Assembly (NCBI GenBank): GCA_902789345.1
Contig: CADANT010000001.1
Coordinates: 1-64,000 of the forward strand
Length of the DNA stretch: 64,000 bases
Direction of reading: 5' to 3'
Origin: an uncultured Ruminococcus sp.
GTDB taxonomy: Bacteria; Bacillota; Clostridia; Oscillospirales; Acutalibacteraceae
Shown: positions 62,546 to 64,000 of the stretch, in pieces
Position numbering within the stretch: position 1 is the first letter of the stretch
Layout of the letters: each line of letters opens with the position of its first letter
Made by a program: the position numbers and the translations under genes
The notes under the pieces: model-generated
Seen by the model: only the letters and a program-made list of their open reading frames with translations
Told to the model about the DNA's origin: nothing
Databases searched by the model: none

Positions 62546-63499
62546 TTATTCTTCATCATTCTGTAGAGAAAATCCTAAAGACTCTAATTTGTCAATAACT
62601 TCCTCTAAAGATTTGCGTCCAAGGTTACGGACTTTCATCATATCGTCCTGAGATCTGTTAATAAGATCCTCAACAGTATTAATACCTGCACGCTTTAGGC
62701 AGTTAAATGAACGAACAGACAAATCAAGCTCTTCAATAGTCATTTCAAGAACCTTTTCCTTGCCCTTGTCGTCCTTTTCTACCATAATTTCAGTTGTAGA
62801 ACCCTTATCAGAAAGGTCCACAAACAGGTTAAGATGCTCGGTAAGAACCTTAGCTGCAAGTGAAACAGCCTCTTGAGCAGTAATAACGCCGTTTGTCCAA
62901 ACATCTAATGATAGCTTATCATAGTCAGTAATCTGACCAACACGAGTGTTCTCAACTGTGTAGTTCACCTTTAATACAGGTGTGTAAATTGAGTCAATAG
63001 GCAAAACGCCTATAACATTGTTGTTCATAAGAGCCTTATTACGCTCGCCAGGAACATATCCTCTTCCCTTATCAAGGGTTATTTCCATATAAAGCTTAGC
63101 TCCGTCATCCAGTGTAGCAATATGCATTTCCGGATTTAGAATTTCAACCTCGCTGTCAGCAGAAATAGATGCCGCAGTAACCTCACAAGGACCTTCAGCG
63201 CTGATTTCAACTGTTTTTTCACCGTTACAGTGCAGCTTGGCAACCAATCCCTTCATATTAAGAACAATCTGTGTAACATCTTCTTTTACACCGGGAATGG
63301 TAGAAAACTCGTGCAAAACACCGTTAATCTTAATAGACTTAACAGCAACGCCTTCCAAAGAAGAAAGCAAAACTCTTCTTAGGCTGTTGCCAAGTGTATT
63401 ACCAAAGCCTCTTTCAAGCGGCTCAACAACAAATCTTCCGAAAGAACCGTCTTCGGACAAATCTTCAACATTTATGCTTGGCTTTTCAATTTCTATCAT
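62546..63499 (-). CDS. rpoA: RNA polymerase alpha subunit
   Basis: 317 residues. N-terminal dimerisation domain ([21 protein letters not shown] near 27, [27 protein letters not shown] near 150) and the C-terminal domain for promoter UP elements ([37 protein letters not shown]). The ATG at 63499 has AGGAGG 7 nt upstream; an in-frame start 7 codons earlier is not needed. Confidence 0.97.
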   Translation of the reverse strand: MIEIEKPSINVEDLSEDGSFGRFVVEPLERGFGNTLGNSLRRVLLSSLEGVAVKSIKINGVLHEFSTIPGVKEDVTQIVLNMKGLVAKLHCNGEKTVEISAEGPCEVTAASISADSEVEILNPEMHIATLDDGAKLYMEITLDKGRGYVPGERNKALMNNNVIGVLPIDSIYTPVLKVNYTVENTRVGQITDYDKLSLDVWTNGVITAQEAVSLAAKVLTEHLNLFVDLSDKGSTTEIMVEKDDKGKEKVLEMTIEELDLSVRSFNCLKRAGINTVEDLINRSQDDMMKVRNLGRKSLEEVIDKLESLGFSLQNDEE

Positions 63500-63580
63500 C
63501 AGTGAACCTCCTATATACATTCACAGAAAAAACTGCGTATGGGCGTAAACCTAATAAATAACACTACATTTATGTTAGGA

Positions 63581-64000
63581 TTACTTGGAGTACAACTCAA
63601 CGATAAGATGCTCTTCAACAGGGAAGTCGATATCCTCTCTCTCAGGAGCAGCAACAACTTTACCACCCAACAAATCAGCATCTTTCTCTAACCACTTTGG
63701 AGAAGCAATAGACTTAGTCTCACCCTCAGCAATAGCCTTAAATCTATTAGTTGAGCGGCTCTTATCGCTAACCTTAATAACATCTCCAACCTTAACAAGG
63801 TATGATGGTACATTTACCTTTTTGCCATTTACTGTAAAATGAGCATGGCTAACAAGCTGTCTAGCTTCTCTTCTTGTAGAAGCTAGTCCCAGTCTGAATA
63901 CAACATTATCAAGACGACGCTCAATAGTTGTAAGCAAAACTGTACCTGTCTTGCCCTCTGCCTTAGCAGCCTCGTCATAATAGTGACGGAACTGCTTCTC
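63581..64000 (-). CDS. rpsD: 30S ribosomal protein S4 (partial, N-terminus outside the window)
   Basis: The last ~139 residues of S4. The S4 RNA-binding domain is visible (RRLDNVVFRLGLASTRREAR, then FTVNGKKVNVPSYLVKVGDVIKV). The open frame continues through the window edge, so the start of the protein lies to the right. It precedes rpoA in the usual order. Confidence 0.93.
   Translation of the reverse strand, partial: EKQFRHYYDEAAKAEGKTGTVLLTTIERRLDNVVFRLGLASTRREARQLVSHAHFTVNGKKVNVPSYLVKVGDVIKVSDKSRSTNRFKAIAEGETKSIASPKWLEKDADLLGGKVVAAPEREDIDFPVEEHLIVELYSK

Noticed and set aside
1..64000. CRISPR arrays, transposases, integrases and phage genes
   Set aside because: No regularly spaced direct repeats with unique spacers and no such proteins were seen; the repeats present are single palindromes or protein-domain repeats.

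Overview
The window is a 64 kb piece of a low-GC Firmicutes chromosome, most likely an anaerobic gut or rumen clostridium of the Oscillospiraceae/Ruminococcaceae type. This is inferred from a nine-gene V-type ATPase operon, secreted proteins with BspA-type leucine-rich repeats and BIG2 domains, an assimilatory AprAB sulfate pathway, frequent TTG/GTG starts behind strong AGGAGG sites, and near-consensus TTGACA/TATAAT promoters with 16-17 bp spacers. I see no transposase, phage gene, rRNA or CRISPR array. It looks like core chromosome with small accessory patches.

Layout. 0.2-3.6 kb: a TetM/TetO-like ribosomal GTPase and a divergent CLC channel that looks like the fluoride (CLC-F) clade. 3.8-7.6 kb: an acidic exported protein and a three-gene ABC exporter. 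7.65-8.45 kb: a non-coding stretch with its own promoter and terminator, a candidate ~345-nt structured RNA. 8.4-10.8 kb: an ACT/PFL regulatory pair and a small zincin. 11.1-13.6 kb: an orphan EctB aminotransferase with an ATP-grasp protein. 13.7-16.1 kb: nadA with a long structured leader, and serine acetyltransferase. 16.3-20.6 kb: a membrane peptide, a lipoprotein, an FkbM methyltransferase, a DUF188 protein and a MATE exporter with an elaborate leader. 20.9-29.7 kb: the V-ATPase operon (G-C-I-K-F-E-A-B-D). 30-39 kb: two large secreted BIG2 proteins (one CAP, one CHAP) around rplM-rpsI and a PucR-type regulator. 39.5-44.4 kb: serC-serA, and GtrA with a FAD oxidoreductase. 44.7-54.5 kb: a 12-gene sulfate assimilation operon. 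54.8 kb: a divergent Rrf2 regulator. 55.4-61.8 kb: hemA-to-hemL, making tetrapyrrole up to the siroheme stage. 62-64 kb: tRNA-Arg(CCG), rplQ, rpoA and partial rpsD.

How the genes fit together. The strongest theme is sulfur. CysDN makes APS, AprAB reduces it to sulfite, and a siroheme ferredoxin-type sulfite reductase makes sulfide. A ThiS-like carrier ending in GGGQ, a ThiF-like E1 enzyme, a JAMM protease, a TusA-like protein, thioredoxin and thioredoxin reductase could hold sulfur as a protein thiocarboxylate. MetY (O-acetylhomoserine sulfhydrylase) would then use it to make homocysteine. This resembles the protein-thiocarboxylate methionine route described in Wolinella. The operon promoter has a 27-bp dyad overlapping its -35 box, next to the divergent Rrf2 (CymR-like) gene. 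The neighbouring hem/cob operon supplies the siroheme that the sulfite reductase needs. CysE (O-acetylserine) and SerC/SerA (serine) lie in the same window.

The less explained signals are RNA-like. They are the 345-nt transcript unit at 7.9-8.3 kb, a three-way-junction leader before nadA, a dyad plus attenuator leader before the MATE gene, and a structured 230-nt unit between rplM and the PucR-type gene. All are read by eye from base pairing and need covariation or transcript data.
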